Source: Aplectana chamaeleonis (lineage: Eukaryota; Nematoda; Chromadorea; Rhabditida; Cosmocercidae). Taken from it: a DNA stretch of 64,000 nucleotides. Both the position numbers and the translations under genes were made by a program. Of this stretch, positions 10,169-20,228 are shown in pieces; position 1 is the stretch's first letter, and every line of letters starts with the position of its first letter. The stretch covers positions 62,001 through 126,000 of the forward strand of contig JAPDOI010001171.1 of assembly GCA_029168955.1 (NCBI GenBank), given 5' to 3'. The notes beneath the pieces are model-generated. The model made no database searches, was not told where the DNA came from, and saw only the letters and a program-made list of their open reading frames with translations.

Positions 10169-10750
10169 ATTAAAGGCAGTGGTCGCGATGAAAAAAAAGT
10201 TGTTGAAGAAACCATAAAAGTCTGCTCGATCCGCAAACGGCTAAAAGACTACGAAGGTTACGCGATAAAAAAATGAGCTAAAAATAGAATTATTAGGATC
10301 CAAGTTGCCAATCGTGCACACGTGCACAGCTCCGCCAAAAAAGATTGCAGTCTTATGTGTGTAAAGTCAAATTTCATCGACATTCACAAGCAGAAATAAA
10401 CATGAGTTTGGCTATGAAAAACAGTTGAACAATGCAACTAAGCATTCCTTCCAATGTTTTTACGGGATGAGGACATAATTATTCGACCAGGCCGGCCCGA
10501 AGGAAACTGGTCTTTGATTGAATTCCAATTTCAAGCCAGCTGATGTTTTGGATATTAGAGGTCATCGATGCCGATGATGCGGGGTGGGCCCGTCCAACAT
10601 CAAAAGAAAGGGAAGTTCAGGCTTAAAATTTATCCCGAAACAGGGTTTTTTCGCAAATTTTTCTTATAGGTCCTTGTGCTCTGGATCCAGAAAAGGGTTC
10701 AAAAAAGGAGAAGAGGGCAGGCATATTTTATCGCAACCTCTGCCTTTAAG
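10169..10750 (+). mobile_element. TTAA element family C, copy 1
   Basis: It begins ATTAAAGGCAGTGGTCGCGA and ends ATCGCAACCTCTGCCTTTAA. The interior is shared with 25873-26428, including GTGCACACGTGCACAGC, AAGCCAGCTGATGTT, GAGGTCATCGATGCCGATGA and GGCTTAAAATTT. It is about 580 bp and non-coding. Copies agree along their length, so the boundaries are well supported. Confidence 0.8.
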
Positions 10751-10786
10751 GGGATAGAAAAGGTCAAGGTATTTTTTCTGTTCTTT

Positions 10787-11605
10787 TTCCTTCGTTTGTG
10801 TGAGTGAGATCTCTTCTCACCACTTTATTGGTGAGCTTTCGTCGTTAACGACTTTCTCGAACCTACGAGTATTTCCTATAATCTATTACAATACAGTATA
10901 AATCTTACGTATTGTAAAAACACACCAGTGAACGATCCTTTCACTTAGCGAGGGACCTACGGTTGTTTCTGTAAAGGGACAGTAACTCAAGACACAGTGA
11001 GAAAACAGAACATTATGGTCTCACCGCTCGCTCCTCCCTACAAACTGCTTCAGCGGTGGTTGTGATAAGGTGAGGATAAGGGTAATCGTAATCGCAGCGC
11101 TACGCGATAAGTTTCAAACCCTCCGCCATCTCATCACGGATACGAGCCACTGTGCTGTACCGATTCCTAAAGGCCCAGCTGGAGAGGAAATTGTGTGAGG
11201 CACTTGCGATCTATGGCTGGCCCCTGATTGTGAGATCAATAACCGAGATGAGATGGCGGAGGGTTTGAAACTTATCGCGTAGCGCTGCGATTACGATTAC
11301 CCTTATTCTCACCTTATCAGACCACCGCTGAAGCAGATTGTAGGGAGTAGCGAGCGGTGAGACCATAATGTTCTGTTTTCTCACTGTGTCTTGAGTTACT
11401 GCCCCTTTACAGAAACAACCGTAAGGCCGCAGTAGGTCCCTCGCTAAACGAAAGGATCGTTCACTGGTGTGTTTTTACAATACGTAAGATTTATATTGTA
11501 TTGTAGTAGATTATAGGATCTACTTGTAGGTTTGAGAAAGTCGTTAACGACGAAAGCTAACCAATAAAGTGGTGAGACGAGATCTCATTCACACAAACGA
11601 AGGAA
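10787..11605. mobile_element. 820-bp foldback with about 350-bp arms
   Basis: The left arm 10787-11135 and right arm 11247-11605 are near-perfect inverted copies. Examples are TTCCTTCGTTTGTGTG, AAGTCGTTAACGACGAAAGC, GTTCACTGGTGTGTTTTTAC and GATGGCGGAGGGTTTGAAAC with their complements. A 111-bp spacer separates them. The few differences are single substitutions and short indels, which suggests a recent element or arm correction. No coding frame and no clear target duplication were found. The superfamily is unknown. Confidence 0.75.
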
Positions 11606-11617
11606 ACACTATAAAAC

Positions 11618-11747
11618 ATGAAACTCCGGGATGGCTGCATTTTGCATTATCTGTTCTTTTTGTTCAGCATCGAAGTTCTCAGAATGATGATTCTTCAAAG
11701 TGCTCCCAGTTACTACTTTACGGGTGTGCAAGTGTTGTTCCCCGATG
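11618..11747 (+). CDS. possible first exon with signal-peptide-like start
   Basis: ATG at 11618 in the context AAAAC-ATG opens a frame whose N terminus is MKLRDGCILHYLFFLFSIEV, a basic residue followed by a hydrophobic stretch. The frame ends at GAT-G followed by GTGAGC, a strong splice donor at 11748. About 43 residues are visible and no family is recognised. The presumed intron runs into sequence starting GGCCCGTAGCAAACC at 11785, which has an inverted match near 13952. The rest of the gene was not found. Confidence 0.35.
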
Positions 11748-11921
11748 GTGAGCGTTTAATTATACCTCTAATTGTCTCCTAGGCCCGTAGCAAACCCCCC
11801 GCCGCCACCACATAAAGATGGCAGCCGACCTGAGGTACATCGTGCCCGGATGCCACCTATTGTTGCCAGTTCGAAGCGACCTTTCGTAACGAGGCAATTC
11901 TATTTGCAAAAATCGGCCACA

Positions 11922-11999
11922 TGTTGGGGTCGAACCACGCACGCTGGTCGCATCGACAGCGCGCACAACAGCTGCACCGCGCGGTCACAGTGGAGATGG
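11922..11999 (-). ncRNA. tRNA-like sequence with B-box, probable SINE head or pseudogene
   Basis: On the minus strand GTGGTTCGACCCC fits the internal promoter B-box, and GGTGCAGCTGTTGTGCGCGC resembles a D-arm A-box. The outer CCACTGT pairs with ACATGTGG if one extra base is bulged. The anticodon region forms a hairpin with a loop longer than 7 nt. It is unlikely to be a functional tRNA. Confidence 0.3.
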
Positions 12000-12294
12000 C
12001 ATTCTCGCTATTAGCAAGGGTGTGAGATGAACAAAACAATAGACAGGAATCCATTCCATGCAAATCGTGCTCTTAACATCTGCAGTACATTCTATTCTGC
12101 TAAGTTAATTACAAACTATTCACGACTATTACTGCTTACACGTTTGCAGCAGTTGTACAAGAACAAGATTTCGAGTTTGCGAAGAAATTCATGGTTTCTG
12201 TTTTTTTTGGAATAGTCCGCAGATTACTCGAAACTTGATCAGAGTGATTTGGACATTGAAAATTTTCATCTTCTTTGTCTAACCTGAAATACAT

Positions 12295-12356
12295 CATGCC
12301 CTGTTGCCAGCCAAAGCCACCATCTTGGAAGGAAAATTCTTCTTTGAAACTAAGCA
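12295..12356 (+). CDS. weak candidate short first exon
   Basis: ATG at 12293-12295 opens a short frame (MPCCQPKPPSWKENSSLKLS) that ends at AGCAG followed by GTAAAG, a strong donor. The supporting evidence is only the donor and the composition. No partner exon was identified. Confidence 0.2.
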
Positions 12357-12541
12357 GGTAAAGTTTTAGTTCTTGAATTATACCTATTCTTACAAGGCTT
12401 ATGAATTTTTCTTTAAAGAACCATGTTTGTACATGATCACGCTACTACTGGCTTAACAAAGATCGACACAAAATGGAGTTAAGAATAGAAGCAAATCTTG
12501 ATTTTTTCAAATATTTCATGTTTTCGAGTACGATGCACTTT

Positions 12542-12884
12542 TCAGAGGCAGAGAAACGGTTCACAAGTTATCACGAAAATTTCCCCTGTATCCAACAATT
12601 CTGATAATAACTCGGCTACCTTTGAAAACTCCGTGGTGTAGGCTTGTTCTTGATTGTTTCCAGGGCGGAGAAGTGATAAGAAATTTTCGATATTTATCGG
12701 AGTTTCTCAGACTTCTAGGATTTCTTCTTTTTTTTTCGAGACGATCGTTCCAATTTTTATCTGATAGAAGCTCATAATCATTAATCCCTTGTACTTGTTT
12801 TCTCTCCAGGATACTCATGATGACCTTTAAATCTGCTGCTATTCTTGACCGCTGCTGACGTTTTCTCCTTTCCTTGCTGTTCAT
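12542..12884 (-). pseudogene. decayed protein-coding relic, family unknown
   Basis: The minus-strand frame from ATG at 12882-12884 starts very basic (MNSKERRKRQQRSRIAADLK) and continues through GINDYELLSDKNWNDRLEKK to an A9 run near 12728. After that the protein-like sequence continues in another frame (NNQEQAYTTEF, KVAELLSELLDTGEIFVITC) to a TGA at 12542-12544, with one TGA between. This looks like a gene or transposon protein broken at a homopolymer, or two exons misread as one. No domain is recognised. Confidence 0.35.
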
Positions 12885-13968
12885 GTTTTTCTTTACCTTT
12901 TTTTCATAAACACTGCACGCTTTGTGTCTTACGGTATGTTACATAGTATGGGTGTGAGGTTCTTTTTTTTTTTGGGGGGTAACGTTATCGAATGTGCATT
13001 TCCGACCGCTTCTGTGGTGAAAAAAGGTGTTGTACAAAAGTACCATTTCGATCGAAATGAACATAGCCGGTTAGTGATAAGGTTAAGTGGAACACGATCT
13101 CGGACTTGCGAAGAATTTGTCACAATATCTCTCAGTGGTCGCCAAAAATTAGCGAACTATGAAACCATCCGAAAAATTGGTCAGCTCTAGGGGAAAATTA
13201 CTTCGTCGAATTTAACTTCAAATTACTTTCGTGGATTCCTGAAGAAAACTCACTGCATATACCATGCAGTACAAACACTTCACGTACGGTTTTTTTTTAT
13301 GAAAAAGGAAAGAGCTCGAGGGCTCAGAAGCAGCAATAATGAGGAGAAAATGTAGGGAAATTAGCGCCCACGAAAAATCAACAGCTGATGAGGGGCAATT
13401 GATTATGCCGTCTCGAAATGCGGCCAACAGCATTGCAGCAATGACCTGCACTCATTGTAAAGTTTTTCATTGTTGTAGGCTTCACAATGATTTTTCCTCC
13501 GATATTTATCTCATGTTAGGGGAGGTTATCAGTCTAAAGCACAATCCACAGCCATAGCGGGAAATTTTTGCATGATCAGCGCAAAACTCGGAATTCCACT
13601 TAAACTTCAACGGAGGCGGTCAATCGTCGTCAGAAAAGGTGAAATGAGAAAAGGTGATCTCCTACCCGCGCCGTCACCACCTCGGTCATGCACGACCCAT
13701 GACTTGGCTCCTTCCCTTCGTGTCTCTACAATACGTGCGCTATTTCCATTTTCCACTCGCAGCTCGTGGCTCCCTTTCAGACCTCAGATCCATGGCTGCA
13801 TGCCGAGGTGGGTGACATTCGGCTGCGAGCGAAGTCACCACCTCAGCACGCACACGTGCATTAGGATAGGGCGGCCACCACCTATTCCGCTTGCGATGTG
13901 AGCCACCACCTCGCGCCGGGGAGGCAGCTATCAGCTCCCACCTTTCGGTGGGTTTGCTACGGGCCCTG
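12885..13968. other. no recognised gene; GTCACCACCTC repeats
   Basis: A 72-codon frame at 13339-13557 (starting MRRKCREISAHEKSTADEGQ) is coding-like but unrecognised. Between 13660 and 13915 the phrase CACCACCT recurs after GT or GC (near 13673, 13836, 13873 and 13902) in a GC-rich context. No gene was called. Confidence 0.35.
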
Positions 13969-14011
13969 ATTTCATCTATATGAAAACCGCACATGTGGAC
14001 ACTATACATTG

Positions 14012-14305
14012 GATCCGAATCAAAAAATTTCGGATATTCGGATTTCGGATAACTCAAAAATCAAAGTTCTTAGATATCCGACTCAATCTGATTGATTCAA
14101 AATAACAACATCGCATAATCCGAGTCATTCGGATATAGAGGCTAAACGGATAGTCGAATCTCGGATCAATCCGAAAATTACGTTTTTACAATGATTCGGA
14201 GTTTGGATCATTCGAATTTTGTTCCTTTTTCGGTGATTCGGATTTTGAATCATTCGGATTTAGACCTTTTTTCGGTGAGTCGGAATCCGAATATCCGAGT
14301 TGGAT
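14012..14305. repeat. degenerate TTCGGAT / ATCCGAA array
   Basis: Overlapping units of TTCGGATATTCGGATTTCGG and their complement GAATCCGAATATCCGA fill the stretch, with a partly inverted halfway point near 14165. It resembles the subterminal arrays of the hAT-like elements in style, but no CAGGGNTGTGC terminus was found beside it. Confidence 0.55.
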
Positions 14306-14365
14306 ATATGAGTGTTTCCCTGATGCGATCGAAGGAAGCTTGGCATCCCGGACTCCAAGTGTATA

Positions 14366-14550
14366 CACTCAGGCTAACCATCGCTCCGAGCGGTACCGGA
14401 GAGCTACTCGAGCGGCGCTGCCTCTCCGCTCCAAGCGAAAATTAGCCATCTACTCGGGCCACAGCAGCCGCTCTCCGGGCCACATCAGTATCGCTCGGAG
14501 CGATCTTCGGTTCCAACTGGCACTGCGTTGGCTCTTCGGGCGAACGAGCG
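14366..14550 (+). repeat. GC-rich short repeat B, copy 3
   Basis: It begins CAGGCTAACCATCGCTCCGA and continues through AAGCGAAAATTAGCCATCTA to CTCTTCGGGCGA. It is the inverse of 3343-3522 with scattered substitutions. It directly follows the TTCGGAT array. Confidence 0.6.
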
Positions 14551-14711
14551 TAGCTTCACCGATGGCTTCCTTTTTTTATTTACTCGTTTCTGCTTCTCTA
14601 TTTCACTCTCTTGCTTCTTTCCTCTTCTTTCCTCTTCTTCCCTCTTCTCCCAGTCTTCCTTTCATACCTCTCTTGTTTCCTCATTTTCCCCTCTTCTTCA
14701 TTTAGTCTCGA
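14551..14711. other. pyrimidine-rich stretch
   Basis: A CTTCTTTCCTCTTCTTCCC-type polypyrimidine tract fills about 14575-14705. The apparent open frames across it are low-complexity and not called. Confidence 0.5.
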
Positions 14712-15092
14712 GAAACAAATTATTTTCTATGTAACGCTGCCTTCCACTTGGTCATAAGCCTGCTTGTACGCTAAATATATGCTATAATTCAGTGCTAATC
14801 TTCAGTTCTGCGTATCTTTGAGTGCTTCTATTGGGTTGGGGAATAAGTTCGTTCGGTTTTTTAAAAGAGCTCTTTCAAATTACTTGTCGGTTGTTCAGCA
14901 AAGTGTTTGTAATCATTAGAAAGCGTTTTTTCTGCTCTTCAGAACTGTAGCATTTGTTTTTTGTATAATTTATTTTTTCCAATTCTTAGGGCTTGGAATA
15001 ATCAGCATTTTCAACACCACTTTTCTTGGTTTGTCATCGCGGTCAGAAAGACCTGGGATTTGCGAAGTTTGTGACCAAAAAAAACCAAAATT

Positions 15093-15234
15093 TGCTGCGA
15101 AGTTCAAAAACGGCAATTCCGACCTCGAAGACACGTTTCGCAGCGGTCTACTTGCAGAATTCGATGAGCGCTTTATAAGGAAGATGATCGCCAAACAAGT
15201 CATTAATTGACCGAAAAAAAAATGAGCTGGGATC
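15093..15234 (+). pseudogene. mariner transposase relic, N-terminal part
   Basis: The plus-strand translation near 15093-15190 reads AKFKNGNSDLEDTFRSGLL and then EFDER. It matches the region of mariner transposases where a conserved K-NG--DLED--RSGRP motif follows the DNA-binding domain. Downstream of it are in-frame stops. The reading is cut by the TTAA element at 15235. Confidence 0.7.
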
Positions 15235-15807
15235 TTAAAGGCAGCGTCCGCGCAGAAAACCGCACTTGGTTTTTTCATATCAATCCAATGTTTGAACCCA
15301 GTGGAGATAGTTGGCAAAGCTTGAGACCTCAAAGCTGGGTACTCGTAATGCTACAGCCTTTCGAAAACCGCTCCGTGGTCTGAAAAGGCGTTTTCCCGGT
15401 CGATCATCTAGCACAAGGAGCAGAAGCGCCACAACAGGCCCCGGCAAATCACAATGTCCATAATCTTTATTTCGAGAAATTCTCGCGTTCAAACGTGTGT
15501 ATCGGAAGCTTCTTATTTTAATAGGATTCCTGACACTAAAAAGGTCAAAAGAAATAATCAATTTAAGAAGTTACCGGGGCTAAACACTTTCAGACGTCCA
15601 GCATTTCCGACAATTGTGTATTACACAAGAGACACCGGACAGACGTTGAAAAAGGAAGGTGAATGCTTCGGGATTTTCAAACGAATTTCTCTCCAGAATT
15701 TGAGTGTTTTGGGTGGTCTTTTTGCGATATATCACAACCTGGTGAGGTTACCGGCTCAAAATAGTGAAAAACTTGAACACGATTTTTTGCGCGTACACTG
15801 CCTTTAA
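15235..15807 (+). mobile_element. TTAA element family G, copy 1, inside mariner
   Basis: It begins TTAAAGGCAGCGTCCGCGCA and ends TGCGCGTACACTGCCTTTAA, 573 bp in all. TTAA occurs at both boundaries (15235-15238 and 15804-15807), as expected for a TTAA target duplication. The interior is the inverse of 50163-50740, sharing TAGTTGGCAAAG, GGTCGATCATC, GAAAAGGCGTTTTCCCGG and GTGTATTACACAAGA-type blocks. It disrupts the mariner transposase, so it is younger than the mariner. Non-coding. Confidence 0.8.
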
Positions 15808-16034
15808 GACGAACCTGGGTGCCCCACGAGCTTATCGAAGTCAACAAAGAAAATCGTCTTCAAATCGCTGCTCAACACTTCGCGCGCCATCGAGTAACAC
15901 GCGGTCATAAACGGCGCTTTTTGTGCCGAATCGTCACGGGGGATGAGAAATGGTGCCTGTACGTATTATGGAGCAAAGAAAGAAGTGAGTGGCAGCAGGT
16001 GTTTTCGACCGCGATAAAAAGTGAACAAAAGTAG
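15808..16034 (+). pseudogene. mariner transposase relic, catalytic part
   Basis: The frame opening GVPHELIEVNKENRLQIAAQ continues to RIVTGDEKWCLYV, which matches the mariner catalytic region. The GDEKW motif holds one of the three acidic catalytic residues (here the D of GDE), preceded by the PHEL linker. The downstream sequence diverges and reaches a stop at 16032-16034. The third catalytic residue is absent, so the copy is dead. Confidence 0.8.
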
Positions 16035-16587
16035 GTCTTGAAAATGCTGATTCTCGCTTTCTGGGTATTCCACTTCCAACCCTGAAAATATGGAAAAAAT
16101 AGCACCATACGAAAAAAACAGATAGAACAGTTTTGTTGAGCAGAAGAAACTTCTTCCAATGAATGCAAACACTTTGCTAAATAGCAAACAAATTATTCCA
16201 ATAAAGCTCTTTGGAAAAAACCGAACGAACTTATTCCCCAACCCAAAATTTACTTTGAGGTAAACCACCAAACCTGCCATAGTTGACAGAATATCCGAGC
16301 CACCTTAGAACTAGATGATAGCGTTTGCGACAATTTTCGACAGAGCGTAATTAATGATTTTCAGCTGATTTTGTGATTTTACAGCTTCAGTCTTCTCTGA
16401 CTTATCCGAGAGCTTTAAGCCTCGAGGCTCCAAAGTTAAGTATTATGGCCAAGTCCTTAATCAATACTATTTTTTCGACAATTATCGATCCTTTTTTTAA
16501 AAATTCGATTCTCGCCTTTTTCATCGATTTTCAAATTATCGATGAGTAATCGACGGAAAAAAATACTATCGATCAGGAACTTAGCCG

Positions 16588-16742
16588 TTATAACGTCGGC
16601 ATGAATCCTAGTGATACTTTGCGTTCGCTATTGAAGGTTGGCGCAAACTCGATACCATAAGCTATAACATAGGTGCACCGAGTTTGCGCCAACCTTCAAT
16701 GGAGAACGCGAAGTATCGTTAGGATTCATGCCGACGTTATAA
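16588..16742. mobile_element. palindrome F, copy 1
   Basis: TTATAACGTCGGCATGAATC at 16588 is mirrored by the complement ending at 16742. Inside, TTGAAGGTTGGCGCAAACTC pairs with GAGTTTGCGCCAACCTTCAA. The arms are about 65 bp with a short centre at ATACCATAAGCTATAACATA. Related copies are at 31379-31527 and 51490-51638. The ends fit insertion at TA. Non-coding. Confidence 0.75.
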
Positions 16743-17225
16743 CGGCTAATCGATAGTATTTTTTCGCCATTTATCGATAGATATTTTGAAAATCGATGAA
16801 AAGGGCGAGAAACGAATTTTCAAAAAAAACGATAGATAATTGACGGAAAATACTATTGATTAAGGACTTAGCCATCATGAATAACTTTGGAGCTTCGAGG
16901 CCTGAACTTCTCGCATAAACCAGAAAACAACGAAGCTGCAAAATCAAAAAATCCACTACAAATCATTAATTACGATTCGTCAAAAAAATTTGCAAAAGCT
17001 ATCATCTAGTTCTAAAGTGACTCAGATATTCTGTCAACTATGGCAGGTTTGGTAGTTAACCTCAAAGTAAATACATAGGCGCAGTACTAAGGATTATCAC
17101 TGAATTATAGCATATATTTCGTGAAAAAACAGGCTTCGGACCAGTTGAAAGGTAGCATTAGATAGAAACACAAGACGAGTAGACATGGACCCGGCGCATG
17201 CAACGTGCCCGAGGACGACATGAGT

Positions 17226-17315
17226 CGATGGCATCGATAATATTAGTGACAGCCGCTACTGCCGGTGCAGGCCGCGCAGCAGCAGAGGCTGTCACTAATA
17301 TTACCAATGCCATCG
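17226..17315. repeat. hairpin with 28-bp arms
   Basis: CGATGGCATCGATAATATTA followed by GTGACAGCC pairs with GGCTGTCACTAATATTACCA followed by ATGCCATCG, enclosing a GC-rich loop of about 32 nt. There is one small mismatch region. No gene is attached. Confidence 0.55.
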
Positions 17316-17529
17316 TTAGCCTATTGCCTAACGCACACTGTTATTGCTCCAAATAGCCTTCCGGTACACTTAGACCATGCGACCCTAGATGAGAAGATTA
17401 CTCAACGCAATATTGGAACATGTTGTGAAACTTTGCGTGTCGGGCTTCTATAAAAACGTGTCCTTCTCAAAACTTGTGTAAGCGTGAATAAAACTTACAA
17501 ATCAGGCGATTGATCGAGATGGGCGAAGA

Positions 17530-17985
17530 ACGCTCCGCATGGCCATCACGCTGTCTATGGAGCGATACTCATTTTCCATGACGCGGCGCACGCTTGTCAT
17601 AATGCGCGATTCATTTCCCATCACGCGGCGCACGCTTCTCATAATGCGCGACTCATTTTCCGAAACGACGACGACGTTTCTCATGGTGCGCGACTCATTT
17701 TTCATGACGCGGAGCACGCTTCATATGATGCACGACTCATTTTCCATAACGCGGAGAGCGCTTCCCATAGTGCACGACTCATTTTCCATGACGCGGAGCA
17801 CGCTTCCTATTGTGCGCGGCTCATTTTTCATGACGCGGCTCACGCTTCTCATGGTGCGCGACTCACTTTCCATGACGCGGAGCACGCTTCTCATGGTGCG
17901 CAACTCTTTTTCCATGACGCGGAGCACGCTTCTCAGTAAGCGTTTGCCATTTGCAATGACGCGTTACACGCTCCGCACTAATGGC
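17530..17985. repeat. 42-bp minisatellite (two 21-bp halves), copy family 1
   Basis: About eleven copies of a 42-bp unit are seen. One half resembles ATGACGCGGAGCACGCTTCT and the other CATGGTGCGCGACTCATTTT. Because 42 is a multiple of 3, a 193-codon frame (17539-18120) stays open, giving a repeated 14-residue peptide. There is no evidence that it is a gene. The complement of the unit resembles the minisatellites at 52100 and 59515. Confidence 0.8.
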
Positions 17986-18221
17986 TACTCGTTTTCCGTT
18001 ATGCTACGCAAGTTTCTTATGGAACGCTCTCTACCTCTCCACTATGCTGCACGCAGCACTAACCCCGCCCACATTTTGCAACGCGGAGATTCGGTCACGG
18101 AGGATAAGGAAGGAGGATAGCTGAAGCTTTCGAAAGCGTAAGTACTGCAACTGGCAGTGGAATCCCATGCTGGGTACGTGATTGCAGTGTACAAAGTGAC
18201 AGTCTGGCAAACACTGCTCGC

Positions 18222-18378
18222 ACTGCTGTCGCCCCGAGAGCGACCGGACAGCGGCTGAGAGGCGAACTGGCACCGAACAGGGACCGCGGTGCCAGTTCCC
18301 CCCTCGGCCGCTGTCCGGGCGATGACGTCATAATTGGGAGGAGCCGGTCCCTCTCGGAGCGATGGTTTGCCTGAGATA
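18222..18378 (-). repeat. GC-rich short repeat B', copy 4, in a CR1 fragment
   Basis: GGCGAACTGGCACC, GGCCGCTGTCCGGGCGATGA, CGTCATAATTGGGAGGAGCC and CGGAGCGATGGTTTGCCTGA match the inverse of 2795-2955. It directly interrupts the CR1 3' fragment that continues upward from 18379. Confidence 0.6.
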
Positions 18379-18780
18379 TTGGAATTCATTGATAGAAAAA
18401 TTGAGCCAGCCCTGCAGGTAAATGCATGCAGGCTGTGTCCAGTTTTCGGTACATTGTAGATTTTCACCGAATCGTCTCTATTTTTAGAAGCCATAACTCT
18501 GTAAAATTTGGTTGCATCAGTTTCTACCACTCCGCTCAGAATTTTGAAAACCATGCAAGCGTCGTTTAGTTTTCTTCTAGACTCCAACGTATGAAGGTTA
18601 CATTCTCGATTTCTGGATTCCGAGTCGGGAATATTCTCATCTCGGAAGCCTTCCACCCTCAGAAATATTTTTTTCGTCCCAACTTTTTCTCGATTGTCCC
18701 CAATTATTTGATACAAATCCCTGAATTTATCAAGTGCTCACAACAATCTCATTCCTTAATACCAGCCCCTTATAAAACAA
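18379..18780 (-). pseudogene. CR1-like LINE reverse transcriptase, C-terminal fragment
   Basis: On the minus strand the frame down from 18716 reads NREKVGTKKIFLRV, then a region with LESRRKLNDACMVFKIL and later TCRAGSIFLSMN. The layout (basic start, LHTLESRRK-ND-C--F block, terminal R-G block) matches the C-terminal tails at 20506-21155 and 49570-49950. It is 5'-truncated and capped by repeat B'. Confidence 0.65.
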
Positions 18781-19733
18781 ATCGAGCGAATGAATGATTA
18801 ATTTCGGCCTAAAAAAATTACTCGAATAAGATTCGAGCGAATGAGTGAGTAAGCTAATTATAGTATTTCTAGAACACTTAGAATGCGTAAATTAATCCAA
18901 TAAACCCTCTTGGAAATTCCTGAGTCAAGCATTTCTTCCAAAAAAATACTTCCCAAATTTTTTAAAGTAAATGATCAGATTTGAGCCAGGTTTTTAGGAA
19001 ACTCCCCAATGGCTGCATCCGAGATCCTTTTTTAATGTGTTTTTTGAAATAATTAAATAAGGAATTTTCCTTCAGGGATTTTGGCGAAATGCATCCGAGA
19101 TGTCGTGTAAATATTCCAAGTTTTGGATATTGTCCAGATATTGCCCAAACACAGTCTACGGCAATTGAAAAAGGCCTTGTTTCGGCTGCATACTTTTACT
19201 GTAGCCAGGCTGGTTCGGTTCCAAGAATCGATAACTAACAGCTGATATTTTTTCTCGCAGCGTTTTTTTGTTTCTTCCATTTTCTCGTGTCGTTCTTGCA
19301 TGCATCTAAAGCAAGTAAAAGTAAATTGGGTGTTTCGATTTCAAACGTTTCCGGTGCCTTTTCTCCGAAATTGCGACCGTGATACGCAGAAGTATAGAGA
19401 ACCCTCATGGTCGGTATTTTTTTTTACTTAGTTTTATAAGAGAAAACACCGTAAACGTTAAAAAGAGTGAGTTCTACACCCCAACATACAATATACCAAT
19501 ACGCTTAAATTATTTACTCTAGATACATTCAAGAACAACACGAAAAAAATGAGAAAAACAGAAAAATCATAACAGAAAAAAATATCAGCTCTTCATTCTA
19601 TCCAAATCTATCAGCACGACTGTCACGTGTCGCATGATGCACCAGCCGTAGTCCCCAATTGGGGACCGGTATCCGGCCCAGAGAACGACAGTACGCAGCC
19701 GCAACACCGCCTTTTTCTGTTGCCGTGGACTGT
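18781..19733. other. AT-rich stretch without recognised gene
   Basis: ATTCGAGCGAATGA-type palindromes recur near 18780-18850. Otherwise this is AT-rich sequence with short frames that show no motif. TTGGGGACCGGTATCC near 19660 and flanking GC-rich text are unassigned. Confidence 0.4.
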
Positions 19734-20228
19734 ATTAAAGGCAGCAGACACGCTCAAAAAAGTTGTTGAGATAACTTCATTAGTGGGATCTTGAGGGCCC
19801 TAGAAGGGCCCTCACGAAGCTGGAAGAGTTGAAAACGAGTTAAAATGACCGTATTTGAGCCGTATTGAGTCACAAAATCATCCTTTCTCCGCCCACCGAT
19901 ACGGGCTCCGCCCTTCAATACAAATGTTCAAGACTCGATTACGGTCATTTCGGCTCATTTTTTACGCTTCTAAGGTCGTAAGAGTTCCAGAAAGGGCCGT
20001 AAGAGTACATTAGCGTCGTTATCCCAACAAATTTGTCGCTAGCTCCGCTATTTCAGCCAATGCGGTAAAACTCGTCCACATCTGGGCCAATATAGAACGA
20101 ACCTTTATATCTTCACTTCAGTCGATTTTCTTCCGGTTTTTTCATTATCTCTGAATATTAACAGCTTCAGACTTTCGATTCATTCCATAAAATTGATATC
20201 ATTTTTGAGCGTGTATGCTGCCTTTAAA
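19734..20228 (+). mobile_element. TTAA element with family E ends
   Basis: It begins ATTAAAGGCAGCAGACACGC and ends GAGCGTGTATGCTGCCTTTAA, about 490 bp. The termini are those of family E, but the interior (GGGCCCTAGAAGGGCCCTCA, GGTCATTTCGGCTC, TAAAATGACCGTATTTGAGC) is not shared with the other E copies. Internal text is partly self-complementary. The next TTAA element begins in the same TTTAAA. Confidence 0.75.

Larger units (their letters stand above)
11784..13968. mobile_element. possible DNA element with 17-bp inverted ends
   Basis: TAGGCCCGTAGCAAACCC at 11783-11800 is matched inversely by GGGTTTGCTACGGGCC at 13951-13966. No matching target duplication was found beside them, so the two could be independent copies of a short repeat. 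The interval holds a tRNA-like sequence, a coding-like relic at 12542-12884 and several GTCACCACCTC repeats near 13670-13910. Confidence 0.3.
14831..16246 (+). mobile_element. mariner-family element, split by a TTAA element
   Basis: The terminal inverted repeats are TTGGGTTGGGGAATAAGTTC (14831) and the complement ending in CCCCAACCCAA at 16246. The mirrored GTTCGGTTTTTT block extends the match to about 37 bp. This is the Tc1/mariner superfamily style. Two coding relics of a mariner transposase lie inside, on either side of a 573-bp TTAA insertion. Without that insertion the copy is about 840 bp, shorter than an intact mariner of about 1.3 kb. It sits in one arm of the large palindrome. A TA lies just before the left end but not clearly after the right. 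Confidence 0.8.
14712..17177. mobile_element. large palindrome with nested insertions
   Basis: Outer sequence at 14735-14815 (TATATGCTATAATTCAGTG, TTCTGCGT) is inversely repeated at 17080-17165. Arm sequence after the mariner (CTTTGAGGTAAACCACCAAA, CATAGTTGACAGAATATCCG, TAGAACTAGATGATAGC, TCCTTAATCAATAC) is inversely repeated between 16750 and 17070. The left arm is therefore cut by the mariner at 14831-16246, and the centre at 16588-16742 is a copy of palindrome F. Without the mariner the element would be about 1.05 kb. Part of the inner arm is rich in ATCGATTTT motifs. No coding frame was found. Confidence 0.65.

Noticed and set aside
14831..16246. Active mariner
   Set aside because: The transposase is split, shortened and has stops.
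15905..16280. Minus-strand frames over the mariner right end
   Set aside because: Antisense to the transposase relic and the terminal repeat.
17539..18120. 193-codon frame with a 14-residue repeat
   Set aside because: The 42-bp minisatellite stays open because its period is a multiple of three; no promoter, splice site or family supports it, and related arrays elsewhere are open in several frames.
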